NCBI GenBank assembly: GCA_964483375.1
Contig: CAZABJ010000037.1
Coordinates: forward strand, 1-29,069
Length of the DNA: 29,069 nucleotides
Direction: 5' to 3'
Origin: JAUIEH01 sp964483375
GTDB taxonomy: Bacteria > Pseudomonadota > Alphaproteobacteria > Caulobacterales > Maricaulaceae
Shown here in pieces: positions 1 through 9,077 of the stretch; the first letter of the stretch is position 1, and every line of letters starts with the position of its first letter. Position numbers and translations under genes: made by a program. Under the pieces are notes generated by a model. The model made no database searches. It worked only from the letters and a program-made list of their open reading frames with translations, and had not been told where the DNA came from.

Positions 1-68
1 TAGGCCGACCCGCATCCCCCGCCCCCGCCAAAGCCAAATCCGGCGAAGCGGCGTAGCCGAGCAACGGG

Positions 69-86
69 CTTAACGCGAAGCGTAAG
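69..86. terminator. Weak hairpin just downstream of the small membrane ORF
   Basis: An imperfect inverted repeat (CTTA-a-CGC / GCGTAAG around a GAA loop) makes a stem of 7 pairs with one bulged base. It starts four bases after the stop codon of the minus-strand small ORF at 90-239. There is no U-tract, so it could be a weak terminator or an mRNA 3' stabilising hairpin, or chance. Confidence 0.25.
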
Positions 87-89
87 GGG

Positions 90-239
90 TTAGATCCGCG
101 CGTCTTCGATCGCGACGGCGTCTTTGCTGTGAGAGGACAGACCCGCGGCGTCGCTCGGGGCGACGGCGAAGGCTGCGAGCACCGCTGCTGCGGCGAAAAG
201 AAAGGACGCAACCATAATCGGGTCGATGTGCCGCCGCAT
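90..239 (-). CDS. Small single-helix membrane or exported protein, 49 aa
   Basis: Unrecognised short ORF. I chose the ATG at 239 because a purine-rich GAGGGGAAAAGGGG stretch lies just upstream on the minus strand; a longer reading frame exists but has no ribosome site. The protein has a short basic N-terminus (MRRH), then a hydrophobic, Ala-rich segment at about residues 8-28. The segment ends near a small-residue stretch that could be a signal-peptidase site, leaving a polar tail of about 20 residues. It could be a tail-like inner-membrane peptide or a very short exported peptide. Nothing identifies a function. It lies downstream of the transaldolase on the same strand, 141 bases away, so co-transcription is possible but not shown. 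Confidence 0.4.
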   Translation of the reverse strand: MRRHIDPIMVASFLFAAAAVLAAFAVAPSDAAGLSSHSKDAVAIEDARI

Positions 240-380
240 ATTCGGTACCCCTTTTCCCCTCGTCGCCGGTGGCGACAAGTTCCAACATGCGCTCTTAACC
301 AAATCGGGCCGCCGAACCAACCCTCAACGCGAAAGTTGCAGCCCGCTTAGGAACGCAACCCAATCCTTGTGACGTTCCGG

Positions 381-1046
381 TCACGCCTGAGCCGGCGCGA
401 TCGTATGGCCGGTGGCCGCCCAGTCTTTCAAGAACGCCTCAAGCCCCATGTCCGTCAGCACATGTTGGTAAAGCGCGCCGAAGATTTTGGGCGGCATGGT
501 GGCGCTGTCCGCGCCGGCGATGGCGACGTCGCGCACATGACCCACGGTTCGGATTGAGGCGGCGAGGATGCGCGTTTCAAATCCATAATTGTCGTAAATC
601 GCACGGATCTCACGGATCAGCTCCACACCATCGACGCCGGCGTCGTCGAGCCGGCCGATGAAAGGCGAAATGAACGCGGCGCCCGCTTTGGCCGCAAGCA
701 ACGCTTGAACCGCGCTGAAGCACAGCGTCACGTTCACCGCACGCCCCTCGTCAGACAGCACGCGGCAGGCCTTGAGCCCTTCGACCGTCAAGGGAGCTTT
801 CACCACCACATTCGGGGCGATATCCGCCAGCAGACGCCCCTCGGCGATCATGCCCTCAGCATCCGTCGCAACCACCTCCGCACTCACTGGGCCCGCGATG
901 GTCGAGCAGATTTCAGCGATCGCATCGGTGATCGCCCGCCCGCTTTTGGCGATGAGCGAAGGATTGGTGGTCACCCCGTCAATCAGGCCCACCTGCGCCC
1001 ACTCGCGCAGCGCCCCGATATCGGCGGTGTCTAAGAAAATCTGCAT
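381..1046 (-). CDS. tal: Transaldolase, TalC/FSA subfamily
   Basis: Class I aldolase of about 220 residues, the length of the small TalC / fructose-6-phosphate aldolase subfamily. It would move a dihydroxyacetone unit between sugar phosphates in the cytoplasmic pentose phosphate pathway. Visible landmarks are LDTAD at residues 5-9, TTNPS at 26-30, the Schiff-base lysine K83 in VVVKAPLT, and SPFIGRLDD at 127-135. In true E. coli FSA the residue matching F129 is a tyrosine (Tyr131), while transaldolase B has Phe178, so this copy has the transaldolase-type residue. The start ATG has a GAGAGAGGG ribosome site about 9 bases upstream. It follows the aminotransferase gene on the same strand after 61 bases and may be transcribed with it. 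Family assignment is firm; transaldolase rather than FSA activity is inferred. Confidence 0.88.
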   Translation of the reverse strand: MQIFLDTADIGALREWAQVGLIDGVTTNPSLIAKSGRAITDAIAEICSTIAGPVSAEVVATDAEGMIAEGRLLADIAPNVVVKAPLTVEGLKACRVLSDEGRAVNVTLCFSAVQALLAAKAGAAFISPFIGRLDDAGVDGVELIREIRAIYDNYGFETRILAASIRTVGHVRDVAIAGADSATMPPKIFGALYQHVLTDMGLEAFLKDWAATGHTIAPAQA

Positions 1047-1107
1047 GACCGCGGCCCTCTCTCATGCGTGCGCCGGCGGCGCCCCGCGCGGCGTCATCCT
1101 TATACCG

Positions 1108-2289
1108 CTAAGCAGTGAAGAACGACCGAACTGCGCCTATGACATAGTCCTGCGCGGCGTGGTCGAGATCGGGATACATCGGCAAGCTCAGCACCCGGTC
1201 CGCCAACTGTTCCGTACGCGGGAGACCGCCCGGACCACAGCCGAACCGGGCGTATGGCGCTTGTTTGTGCATCGGGACGGGATAGTAACTCGCGACGGGT
1301 ACGGACTTAGCTTTGAGATGAGCCGCCAGTTCGTCGCGCCGGTCGGTTTGAATGGTGTACTGCGCCCAAACAGAGCGGATTCCCTCTAACACGGTCGGCG
1401 TGGTCACCACGTCGTTCAATCCGTCCGTGTAGCGCTTCGCCGCGGCGTCACGCATCGCGATCTCCTCGGCGAACACCGCGAGTTTCTCCAACAAAACCGC
1501 CGCCTGGATGGTGTCGAGCCGGCTGTTCATGCCGATGCGCATGTTGAGATATTTCGGCTCGTGCTCGAACTGGGCGGCCGCGATGTCTTTTGCGGTCGCT
1601 TTGCCGTGAACGCGCAGGGAATCGAGCGTCTCCGCCAAATCGGGATCATTGGTGATGACGGCGCCGCCATCGCCATAACAACCCAACGGTTTTGCGGGGA
1701 AAAAGCTCGTGGTCACGGCGTGCGCCCAATGGATGGGGTGGCGTCCGTTGATCGTCGTTCCGAAACCTTGGGCGCTGTCGGCGATGAGCTTGAGGTCGTG
1801 CCGCAACGCCACCTCGGCGATCGCCTCATACTCCGCGGCCTGGCCGAACAAGCACACCGGAATGACGACCCGCGGCCTCAAACGCCCCTCGGCGCGGACC
1901 GCCTTGATGGCCTCCTCCAAGTGGAACGGATCCATGTTGAAGGTGTCTTCCCGCACGTCGACGAAGACCGGTTCCGCGCCCAGCCAGGGAATGACTTCGG
2001 CCGTCGCGGCGAATGTGAAGCTGGGGCAGAACACCGCGTCGCCCGGCCTCAGCCCCCAGGCCATCAGGGGAAGCGCGAGCGCGTCGGTGCCATTGGCGCA
2101 AGAAACCACATGGTCGGCGCCGCAAAAGGCCGCCATGGCCTGTTCGAATTCCGCCACCTGCGGGCCCATGATCCAGCGGCCGCTATCGACCGCCGCCATC
2201 ACCGCCCGGTCAATGCGCTCCCCCAGCCGCCGGCGCTGAGCCAGGAGGTCGATGAAGTGGATCTTTGGGATCGTGTCGGGCGTGGACAT
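1108..2289 (-). CDS. gnnB: DegT/DnrJ/EryC1/StrS sugar aminotransferase, GnnB-like
   Basis: PLP-dependent aminotransferase of the DegT/DnrJ/EryC1/StrS family, 393 residues. The fold signature includes the cofactor region CANGTDAL (64-71), the aspartate D171 in the IADSAQGFG block, and the PLP lysine K200 in SFFPAKPLGCYGDGG. I chose the ATG at 2289 because AAGGAG sits 5 bases before it; the frame is open further upstream but without a ribosome site. Family members transfer an amino group from glutamate to a 3-keto or 4-keto nucleotide sugar. Here the divergent neighbours are a Gfo/Idh dehydrogenase and lpxA. This matches GnnB, which aminates UDP-3-keto-GlcNAc to give UDP-GlcNAc3N for lipid A in Acidithiobacillus and others. 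WbpE-type O-antigen aminotransferase is the main alternative. The family is certain; the GnnB role rests on context. Confidence 0.85.
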   Translation of the reverse strand: MSTPDTIPKIHFIDLLAQRRRLGERIDRAVMAAVDSGRWIMGPQVAEFEQAMAAFCGADHVVSCANGTDALALPLMAWGLRPGDAVFCPSFTFAATAEVIPWLGAEPVFVDVREDTFNMDPFHLEEAIKAVRAEGRLRPRVVIPVCLFGQAAEYEAIAEVALRHDLKLIADSAQGFGTTINGRHPIHWAHAVTTSFFPAKPLGCYGDGGAVITNDPDLAETLDSLRVHGKATAKDIAAAQFEHEPKYLNMRIGMNSRLDTIQAAVLLEKLAVFAEEIAMRDAAAKRYTDGLNDVVTTPTVLEGIRSVWAQYTIQTDRRDELAAHLKAKSVPVASYYPVPMHKQAPYARFGCGPGGLPRTEQLADRVLSLPMYPDLDHAAQDYVIGAVRSFFTA

Positions 2290-2723
2290 GGCCATCTCCT
2301 TGGCGAAACGTCGACGACGCCCAGGACGCGCCGCCGCGCCCGTCCCAAGCGTTCCATCAGCGCCGGCGCGGCGTTCCCCGCAGACGGACACGCGCCTCTC
2401 TTTGGCGGATTTCTCCGCATGCGCAATCTCCCAGGCCCAGAAAAGGCGATGCTTTCTTACAGAGCAGCCCGTGTTTTGATCATTGCTTCAATCCGACACA
2501 TCCAGCTCGCTTCCCTTAGGCGCAACCATCACCTGGGTCGTACGAGACCTATGCGGCCTTACGGAACGTTTGGCCGACGCTTCGGCCCTATGCTAGGCGA
2601 CTTGGCGAGCAGAATGCTCGGCGCGAGCGGTCTCCTCCGGCGCCGCGCACGGTTCGTCGTCTGACGAATTGCGCCTATCGCAACGAAGAAAAATGCAAAC
2701 GCCGTCACGGCGGGGATGACACG
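2290..2723. other. Divergent gnnB/gnnA intergenic region, 434 bases
   Basis: This gene-free stretch must hold the promoters of the divergent gnnB and gnnA genes. Long open frames cross it in both directions but are shadows without start signals or recognisable products. The only structure I see is a short hairpin, CGCCG-TCA-CGGCG at 2700-2712, just before the gnnA start, which might affect its translation. No RNA gene, repeat or convincing -35/-10 pair was recognised. Confidence 0.4.
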
Positions 2724-3689
2724 ATGACTGAACCTTTGCGCGTCGGATTGGTTGGCGCGGGCGTCATGGGCTTTAACCACGCACGCGTTTTGTCGCTGAC
2801 CGAAGGCGTCGCGCTCGCCGGGGTCGCCGACCCCGACCCAGCCCGTCTCAACCAAGTGCGGGAGAGTTTTGGGTGCCCGACCTTTGAGAGCGTGGACGCG
2901 CTCATCGGCGCGGGCTTGGATGCGGCGGTCATCGCTTCCCCGAACACCACCCATGGCGAAGTGGGGCTCGCGCTTCTGCGCGCAGGGGTGCATGTGCTCA
3001 TCGAAAAGCCGATCGCTCCCACCGTCGAGGAGGCCGAAAGGCTGATCGTCGCAGCGCGGGAAGCCAAGCGGGTTTTGATGGTCGGGCATATCGAGCGCTT
3101 CAATCCTGCGGTTCAAGCGCTGAGCCAGGCCTGCCGGAACAGCGAGATCGTGTCCATTTCCATCACGCGGGTCGGCCCGTTCCCCCCGCGGATGTCCAAA
3201 GTCGGCGTCATCATCGATTTGGGCGTCCATGACATCGACCTGGTGCGCCTGATCGCCGGGGCGGACATCGAGTCCTGGAGCGCGCGCCACACCCGGGCCC
3301 ATGGGGAGCGCGAAGACACCGCCTTGCTCTTGTTCAGAACGACCAACGGCATCGTCGCGCAAGTGAACACCAATTGGGTCACGCCCTTTAAGCAGCGCAC
3401 AATCGAGGTTGCGACGCGGGACAAATTCGTCACCGCCGACCTCATCACCCGGCAAGTCACCGAATTCAGCGACTACCAGCCCGACGGCAGCTATCGCACG
3501 CGAAAGCTTTGGGTGAGCCCGACCGAGCCGTTACGCCTGGAAATCGACGCCTTCGTCGACGCCGTCGTCAATAACGCGCCACCGGCGATTACGGGCGAAG
3601 ACGGGCTTTCGACCTTGCGCATCGCGCTTGGTTGTTTGGAAGACGGCGAAGCCGCCGCCCCGCACCCAACCGCTCCCGCCCAGACTTGA
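2724..3689 (+). CDS. gnnA: Gfo/Idh/MocA oxidoreductase, GnnA-like UDP-GlcNAc 3-dehydrogenase
   Basis: NAD(P)-dependent sugar dehydrogenase of the Gfo/Idh/MocA family, 321 residues. The Rossmann dinucleotide motif is GLVGAGVMG (8-16), the family EKP motif is at 94-96, and the catalytic DLGVHDID block spans 165-172, with H169 in the usual histidine position. A GGGGATGAC stretch precedes the ATG. The product would oxidise the 3-hydroxyl of UDP-GlcNAc to a ketone that GnnB then aminates. The strongest support for this role is the next gene, lpxA, whose GTG start lies only 7 bases after the stop of this gene, so the two are translated together. The acyltransferase would use the diamino sugar. A WbpB/WlbA-type dehydrogenase acting on UDP-GlcNAcA is the alternative, but no uronate or O-antigen genes accompany it. 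Confidence 0.85.
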   Translation: MTEPLRVGLVGAGVMGFNHARVLSLTEGVALAGVADPDPARLNQVRESFGCPTFESVDALIGAGLDAAVIASPNTTHGEVGLALLRAGVHVLIEKPIAPTVEEAERLIVAAREAKRVLMVGHIERFNPAVQALSQACRNSEIVSISITRVGPFPPRMSKVGVIIDLGVHDIDLVRLIAGADIESWSARHTRAHGEREDTALLLFRTTNGIVAQVNTNWVTPFKQRTIEVATRDKFVTADLITRQVTEFSDYQPDGSYRTRKLWVSPTEPLRLEIDAFVDAVVNNAPPAITGEDGLSTLRIALGCLEDGEAAAPHPTAPAQT

Positions 3690-3696
3690 GGACACA

Positions 3697-4488
3697 GTGA
3701 GCGATACGCGCATTCACCCCACCGCGTTGGTCGATCCCGCGGCGACGCTCGGAGAAGACGTTGAAATCGGGCCCTATTGCGTGGTGTCGGGCCCTGTTTC
3801 GTTGGGCGCCCGCACGCGCTTGATCGCGCATGTGCATGTCTCAGGACACACGACCCTCGGGGCTGACGCGGAAGTCCATCCGTTCAGCGCGATCGGCGGG
3901 CCGGCCCAAGACCGAAAACACAAAGGCGAAGTGGTTCGGCTGACCATCGGCGACAGATGCGTCATCCGCGAACACGTCACGATGCACGCCGGAACGGCGG
4001 CGGAAGGCGGCGAAACCCGCGTGGGCCATGACGGCTACTTCATGGTGGGGGCGCATGTCGCCCATGATTGCGTCATCGGCGACAACGTCACATTCGCGAA
4101 CAACGCCTCCTTGGGCGGCTGCTGCGTGCTGGGCGATCGCGTCAATCTCGGCGGGCTCGCCGCAGTGCATCAGTTCACCCGCATCGGCCGCTACGCCTTC
4201 ATCGCCGGCATGGCGACGGTGGTCAGCGACGTCATTCCGTTCGGCTCGGCGGCCGGCAATTGGGCGCGCCTTGCGGGTCTGAACCTCATCGGACTGAAGC
4301 GCGGCGGCTTTTCCCGCGAAGCGATCGATGCGTTGCGAACGAGCTATAAGACGCTGGCCTCAGATGAGGGTCTCTTCAAGGACCGCGTCGCGCGCGTCGA
4401 AGCGGAGATCGCGCCTGGCTCGTCCGAAGTCCAAGAGGTCGTGGATTTCATCCGCGCCCCAGCGAAGCGGCCGCTGTGCACGCCATAG
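3697..4488 (+). CDS. lpxA: Acyl-ACP--UDP-sugar O/N-acyltransferase LpxA
   Basis: First enzyme of lipid A synthesis, a cytoplasmic trimer of left-handed beta-helix subunits. The N-terminal part consists of hexapeptide repeats. The length is 263 residues, the normal size, when started at the GTG at 3697; this start has TGAGGA overlapping the gnnA stop as its ribosome site. The catalytic His corresponds to H123 in AHVAHDC (E. coli His125), with H120 and H158 matching His122 and His160. The residue aligned with E. coli His144 is C142. The hydrocarbon-ruler position (E. coli Gly173) is G171, which by analogy favours a long hydroxyacyl chain. The C-terminal GLKRGGFSREAI block is typical of LpxA. 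Because gnnA sits directly upstream, the natural substrate is likely UDP-GlcNAc3N, giving an amide linkage; this is inference. Confidence 0.93.
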   Translation: MSDTRIHPTALVDPAATLGEDVEIGPYCVVSGPVSLGARTRLIAHVHVSGHTTLGADAEVHPFSAIGGPAQDRKHKGEVVRLTIGDRCVIREHVTMHAGTAAEGGETRVGHDGYFMVGAHVAHDCVIGDNVTFANNASLGGCCVLGDRVNLGGLAAVHQFTRIGRYAFIAGMATVVSDVIPFGSAAGNWARLAGLNLIGLKRGGFSREAIDALRTSYKTLASDEGLFKDRVARVEAEIAPGSSEVQEVVDFIRAPAKRPLCTP

Positions 4489-4507
4489 GGAAGCTTGAGG
4501 CGGCGGC

Positions 4508-5331
4508 TTAGCCGCGCTCCCCGGCATGGGCGCGTCCGTCTGCGGATGTGAGCGCGTCCCCGCCCCAAGCGAGGAAGCCGCCATTCTTGAACTGGGCTTT
4601 GCCATAGCGGAAGGGGCTGCCGTCCAGCGCCAACATTTGGCCGCCGGCGGCCTCCAACACCGCCTGCCCCGCGGCGGTGTCCCATTCCGAGGTCGGCCCG
4701 AAGCGCGGATAGAGATCCGCCTCCCCGAGCGCGAGCTGGCAGAATTTCAGCGACGAACTGGTTTGGCGGCGCTGAAAGCCTGAGGTCTTGAGAAAGTCGG
4801 CCGTCTTCAGGTCAAGGCTTGAGCGGCTGACGACCGCTAACAGCCCCTCTTCGGGATAGGGGCGGGTCTGCGTGGACGCGAACTCCGATGCGTCCGGTTG
4901 GGCGCCGGGAGAGAGCGTCATAGCTTTCGCGCCGGCCGGACCGCCATAAACAAAGAGGTTGCGCGCGGGCGCGTACACGAACCCCGAAACCGGCCGTCCG
5001 CCCTCTATCACCCCGACATTCACGGTGAACTCGTCAGAGCCCTTAAGAAAACCGCTCGTGCCATCCAGCGCGTCGACCAGGATGAAGGCATCCCCGACCT
5101 GGGGCGGTCCCTCCCGCGCCACCCGCTCTTCAGCGACGACGCAGGCGCCAGGATAGAGAACCTCGAGCGCCTCAAGCAGGATGGCTTCGGCGCATTCATC
5201 CGCTTCGCATACAAGGGAACGGTCGGGCTTGCGGCGCGCATTCGCACCGGCCTGCCGCACCTCCATGATCGCCTCACCCGCAGCGCTCGCCATCGCCGCA
5301 AAGGCGAGCGCCCGAGAGGTTTCCTCCGCGC

Positions 5332-5335
<4 letters not shown>
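4508..5335 (-). CDS. cysQ: 3'(2'),5'-bisphosphate nucleotidase CysQ
   Basis: Inositol-monophosphatase superfamily phosphatase, 275 residues, most like CysQ, which removes the 3'-phosphate of PAP (a by-product of PAPS use). Metal-binding landmarks are the VVAEE acidic pair at 66-70, the DALDGT motif at 88-93 (usually DPLDGT, here Ala for Pro), and SEWDTAAG with D219. The EFTVN segment after the second motif fits CysQ better than SuhB. The start is GTG, overlapping the TGA stop of sqdB as GTGA, so translation is coupled to sqdB. This links it to sulfur metabolism: sulfite for sulfoquinovose comes by way of PAPS reduction, which releases PAP. It is convergent with lpxA, 19 bases apart. The phosphatase family is certain, the CysQ substrate likely. 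Confidence 0.85.
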
Positions 5336-6513
<1,178 letters not shown>

Positions 6514-6756
6514 GCCGACTCTCCCTCATTCACACCCGGTCACGTAGTCTTACGCGCTGGCATAACGGTCGCGCGGCGAGGCGCGCAACGCAAACGCGTT
6601 ACGTCGCCGCAACGGTTTCTGACAACCCGCCCTACTGACATCGAAGCTTCATGCTTCTGTCAACGGCGCGTCATCACGCAGGGGTACGACCCGACGCACT
6701 GGCCGGGGGGATGCTGGCTGGCTTGCAATGGAACCACTGAGCGCGCTATCGCCGCG

Positions 6757-6941
6757 CTCGGTGGCGCCGCCCTTCACCGGGAGGCGAAGAGGGAACGCGG
6801 TGCGACGCAAAAGCGTCAAAGCCGCGGCTGTACCCGCAACTGTAGGCGGGAGCGTCGATCCATTACGCCACTGGGGCGAACCTCGCCCTGGGAAGGCGGG
6901 CCGCACGCGCCGATCCGCAAGCCAGGAGACCTGCCGCCGCC
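6757..6941 (+). promoter_or_regulatory. Cobalamin riboswitch
   Basis: The stretch carries the conserved pieces of the B12 riboswitch in the right order. These are GAAGAGGGAA (6786-6795), GCTGTACCCGCAACTGTA (6827-6844), GCCACTG (6868-6874), GGGAAGGCG (6890-6898) and the B12 box GCCAGGAGACCTGCC (6921-6935). A closing P1 stem can be drawn between 6760-6766 and 6935-6941. It lies about 170 bases before a btuB-like gene on the same strand. By analogy, binding of adenosylcobalamin would lower expression of the receptor. The outer boundaries are approximate. Confidence 0.92.
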
Positions 6942-7000
6942 GTCGCATGGCGACCGTCCGGGATTAGGCGGAGCCCTGGGAAGTCTTCCCATGTCGCGAC
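6942..7000 (+). promoter_or_regulatory. Possible expression platform of the cobalamin riboswitch
   Basis: Just after the aptamer, a 6-pair hairpin with a 3-base loop can form at 6977-6991 (TGGGAA/TTCCCA). An alternative pairing joins GTCGC-ATGG (6942-6950) to CCAT and GCGAC in 6989-7000 with a 3-base bulge. The two share bases 6989-6991, so they exclude one another. There is no U-tract, so control of translation or an upstream Rho effect would be more likely than a classical terminator. This is inference from pairing by eye. Confidence 0.3.
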
Positions 7001-7107
7001 GACTGAAACGCCCGGTGGGACGCTTCGCCTTGCAAGAGGTTCGGCGGGCCGGCGATGTCGCGTGCGCGTTCGTCCCCCGCGCGCTCGCTTGGGAAGAGTG
7101 AACGCAC

Positions 7108-9006
7108 ATGACCCGCACCCTGCTACTGGCCTCCGCCGCCGCCTTGGTCGCGACGCCGGCCCTCGCGCAAAACACGCCTGAAGAAGAAGCTGAAATCATC
7201 GTCGTCACCGGCACGCTGCAGCCGCGCCCGGCGAACGAACTCGGCTCGGCGATCTCCATCCTCGACGCCGAACAGCTCATCGAGCGTCAGACCATTCTGG
7301 TCTCCGACGCCCTGCGCTCGGTGCCCGGCTTGGCGGTGAACCGCACCGGCCCGCAGGGCACGCTGACCCAAGTCCGCATCCGCGGCGCGGAAGGCAATCA
7401 GACGCTTGTCATCATCGACGGCATTGAAGCCGCCAACCCAGTGTTCGGCGAGTTCAACTTCGCCAATCTCGCCGCCGCCGACATCGCTCGCCTTGAGGTC
7501 GTCCGCGGTCCGCAATCCGCCCTTTACGGGTCGGAAGCAATCGGCGGGGTGATTTCCGTCATCACGCGCAGCGGCGAGGAAGGCTTCCAAGCCGACGCCG
7601 AAGCGGAAGTCGGCTCATTCAACACCTACCGTTTGTACGCCGGCGTCGGCGGCGGAACCGACCGCGTGCGCGGCCGCGGCTCCATCAATTGGTACGGCAC
7701 CGACGGGGTGTCCGCCTCTCCGACCGATCCCGAGGAGGACGGTTTCCAAAACATCACGCTGAATTTCAAAGGCGAAGCGGACCTGTCGCCGAACTTTGGC
7801 CTGACCGGCGTGGCGCGTTACGTCGAAAGCCGCGTTCAGACCGACGCCCAGGACTTCACCTTCGGCTCTCCGACCCAGGGCTTCGTCATTGACGCAGACC
7901 AGCGCTCGGAATCCACCGACTTCACTATTGGAGGCCGCGCGGACTTTAACGGCTGGGACGACCTCATCACCGGCCGGGTCTATGTGAACTGGACGGATGC
8001 GGACAATGACGGCTTCACCAACAACGTGCTGACCAGCATCGCATCGGGTTCGCGGCTGGACTACGGCGCGGTGATCACCGGGGCCGTCTCCAACGCCCAC
8101 TCCGACGCCACCCTGACGCTCGCCGCCGAGCATGAAGACGTGGACTTCGAAAACGTGAACCAGAGCGTCAGCGACGAGCAGACCTCCTTCGTGGCCGAAG
8201 CGACCTACGCCTTTGAAGACCGCCTGTTCCTGGCCGCAGCCGTCCGTCGCGACTTGAACGACACCTTCCGCGACGCCACGACCTGGCGGGCGTCGGGCGC
8301 GTATGTGTTCCCTCAATGGGGCACGCGCATCCACGCGAGCTACGGCACCGGCATCACGGACCCGGGTTTCTTTGAGCGCTTCGGGTTCAATCCCGGCACC
8401 TTCATCGGCAATCCGAACCTGCAGCCTGAAGAGTCCGAAAGCTTCGACATCGGCGTCGAACAGGCGTTCTTGAACGGCCGCGCCGTCATCGACGTGACGT
8501 GGTTCACCGCGGACCTGACCAACGAAATCACCACGGTTTTCACGCCGCCGACCTTTATCGCCTCGCCGATCAATCAAACCGGCTCTTCGAGCCGGGAAGG
8601 CGTCGAGGTGAGCTTGGATTGGCAGCTCACCGACGCGCTCGCGCTGGACGCGCAATACACCTACCTCAACGCCGAAGAACCCAACGGCTTGGAGGAAGTC
8701 CGCCGTCCGATGCACACGGCGAGCTTCACGCTGAACTACGACTTCCTCGACGACCGCGCCAACGTGAACGTCGGCCTGGACTACAACGGCGAGCAAGAAG
8801 ACAGCGAATTTATCTTCGCCACGCCGGAAACCCGCGTGACGCTCGACAGCTACACCCTCGTTCGCATCGCCGGTGCGTATGAACTCAACGACCGCTTCGA
8901 GATTTTCGCCCGTGGCGAGAACATCCTCGATGAGGACTACACCGAAGTCTTCGGCTTCAACTCCACCGGCGCAGCGGCTTACGCCGGCCTGCGGGTGACT
9001 TACTAA
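7108..9006 (+). CDS. btuB: TonB-dependent vitamin B12 receptor, BtuB-like
   Basis: Outer-membrane TonB-dependent receptor, 632 residues. A signal peptide (1-20, cleaved after ALA) is followed by a TonB-box-like EIIVVTG at about 29-35. A plug domain (about 45-150) contains the LVIIDGIEAANP block and LEVVRGPQSALYGSEAIGGVI. The barrel ends in the aromatic-terminated LRVTY, typical for insertion by the BAM complex. The barrel carries many Asp/Asn-rich loops of the BtuB type. The cobalamin riboswitch directly upstream identifies the ligand as a corrinoid much better than the sequence alone could. Energy would come from TonB-ExbB-ExbD, not in this window. No BtuF/BtuC/BtuD genes follow, so periplasmic binding and ABC import must be encoded elsewhere. 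A hairpin after the stop may end the transcript. Confidence 0.93.
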   Translation: MTRTLLLASAAALVATPALAQNTPEEEAEIIVVTGTLQPRPANELGSAISILDAEQLIERQTILVSDALRSVPGLAVNRTGPQGTLTQVRIRGAEGNQTLVIIDGIEAANPVFGEFNFANLAAADIARLEVVRGPQSALYGSEAIGGVISVITRSGEEGFQADAEAEVGSFNTYRLYAGVGGGTDRVRGRGSINWYGTDGVSASPTDPEEDGFQNITLNFKGEADLSPNFGLTGVARYVESRVQTDAQDFTFGSPTQGFVIDADQRSESTDFTIGGRADFNGWDDLITGRVYVNWTDADNDGFTNNVLTSIASGSRLDYGAVITGAVSNAHSDATLTLAAEHEDVDFENVNQSVSDEQTSFVAEATYAFEDRLFLAAAVRRDLNDTFRDATTWRASGAYVFPQWGTRIHASYGTGITDPGFFERFGFNPGTFIGNPNLQPEESESFDIGVEQAFLNGRAVIDVTWFTADLTNEITTVFTPPTFIASPINQTGSSSREGVEVSLDWQLTDALALDAQYTYLNAEEPNGLEEVRRPMHTASFTLNYDFLDDRANVNVGLDYNGEQEDSEFIFATPETRVTLDSYTLVRIAGAYELNDRFEIFARGENILDEDYTEVFGFNSTGAAAYAGLRVTY

Positions 9007-9018
9007 GCCCCCCTAAAG

Positions 9019-9049
9019 CGCGTCCGGAACGGCCTTCGTTCCGGGCGCG
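9019..9049 (+). terminator. Terminator-like hairpin after btuB
   Basis: A 12-pair stem (one G-U pair) with a 7-base loop: left arm CGCGTCCGGAAC at 9019-9030, right arm GTTCCGGGCGCG at 9038-9049, followed by GCTGTTT. It begins 12 bases after the btuB stop. The U-tract is short, so termination may be partial, leaving some read-through into the metallophosphoesterase gene. Confidence 0.6.
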
Positions 9050-9077
9050 GCTGTTTCGGCATTTGAGGAGGCGCCCG

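Noticed and set aside
1561..2664. 367-residue plus-strand open frame opposite gnnB
   Set aside because: Covers the PLP site of the aminotransferase on the other strand, has low-complexity Arg/Gly-rich content and no family features.
2559..3455. 298-residue minus-strand open frame opposite gnnA
   Set aside because: Antisense to the dehydrogenase; Asp/Arg-rich shadow without start signals.
7615..8796. 393-residue minus-strand open frame opposite btuB
   Set aside because: Antisense to a clear TonB receptor; Val/Arg/Gly-rich shadow with no recognisable domain.
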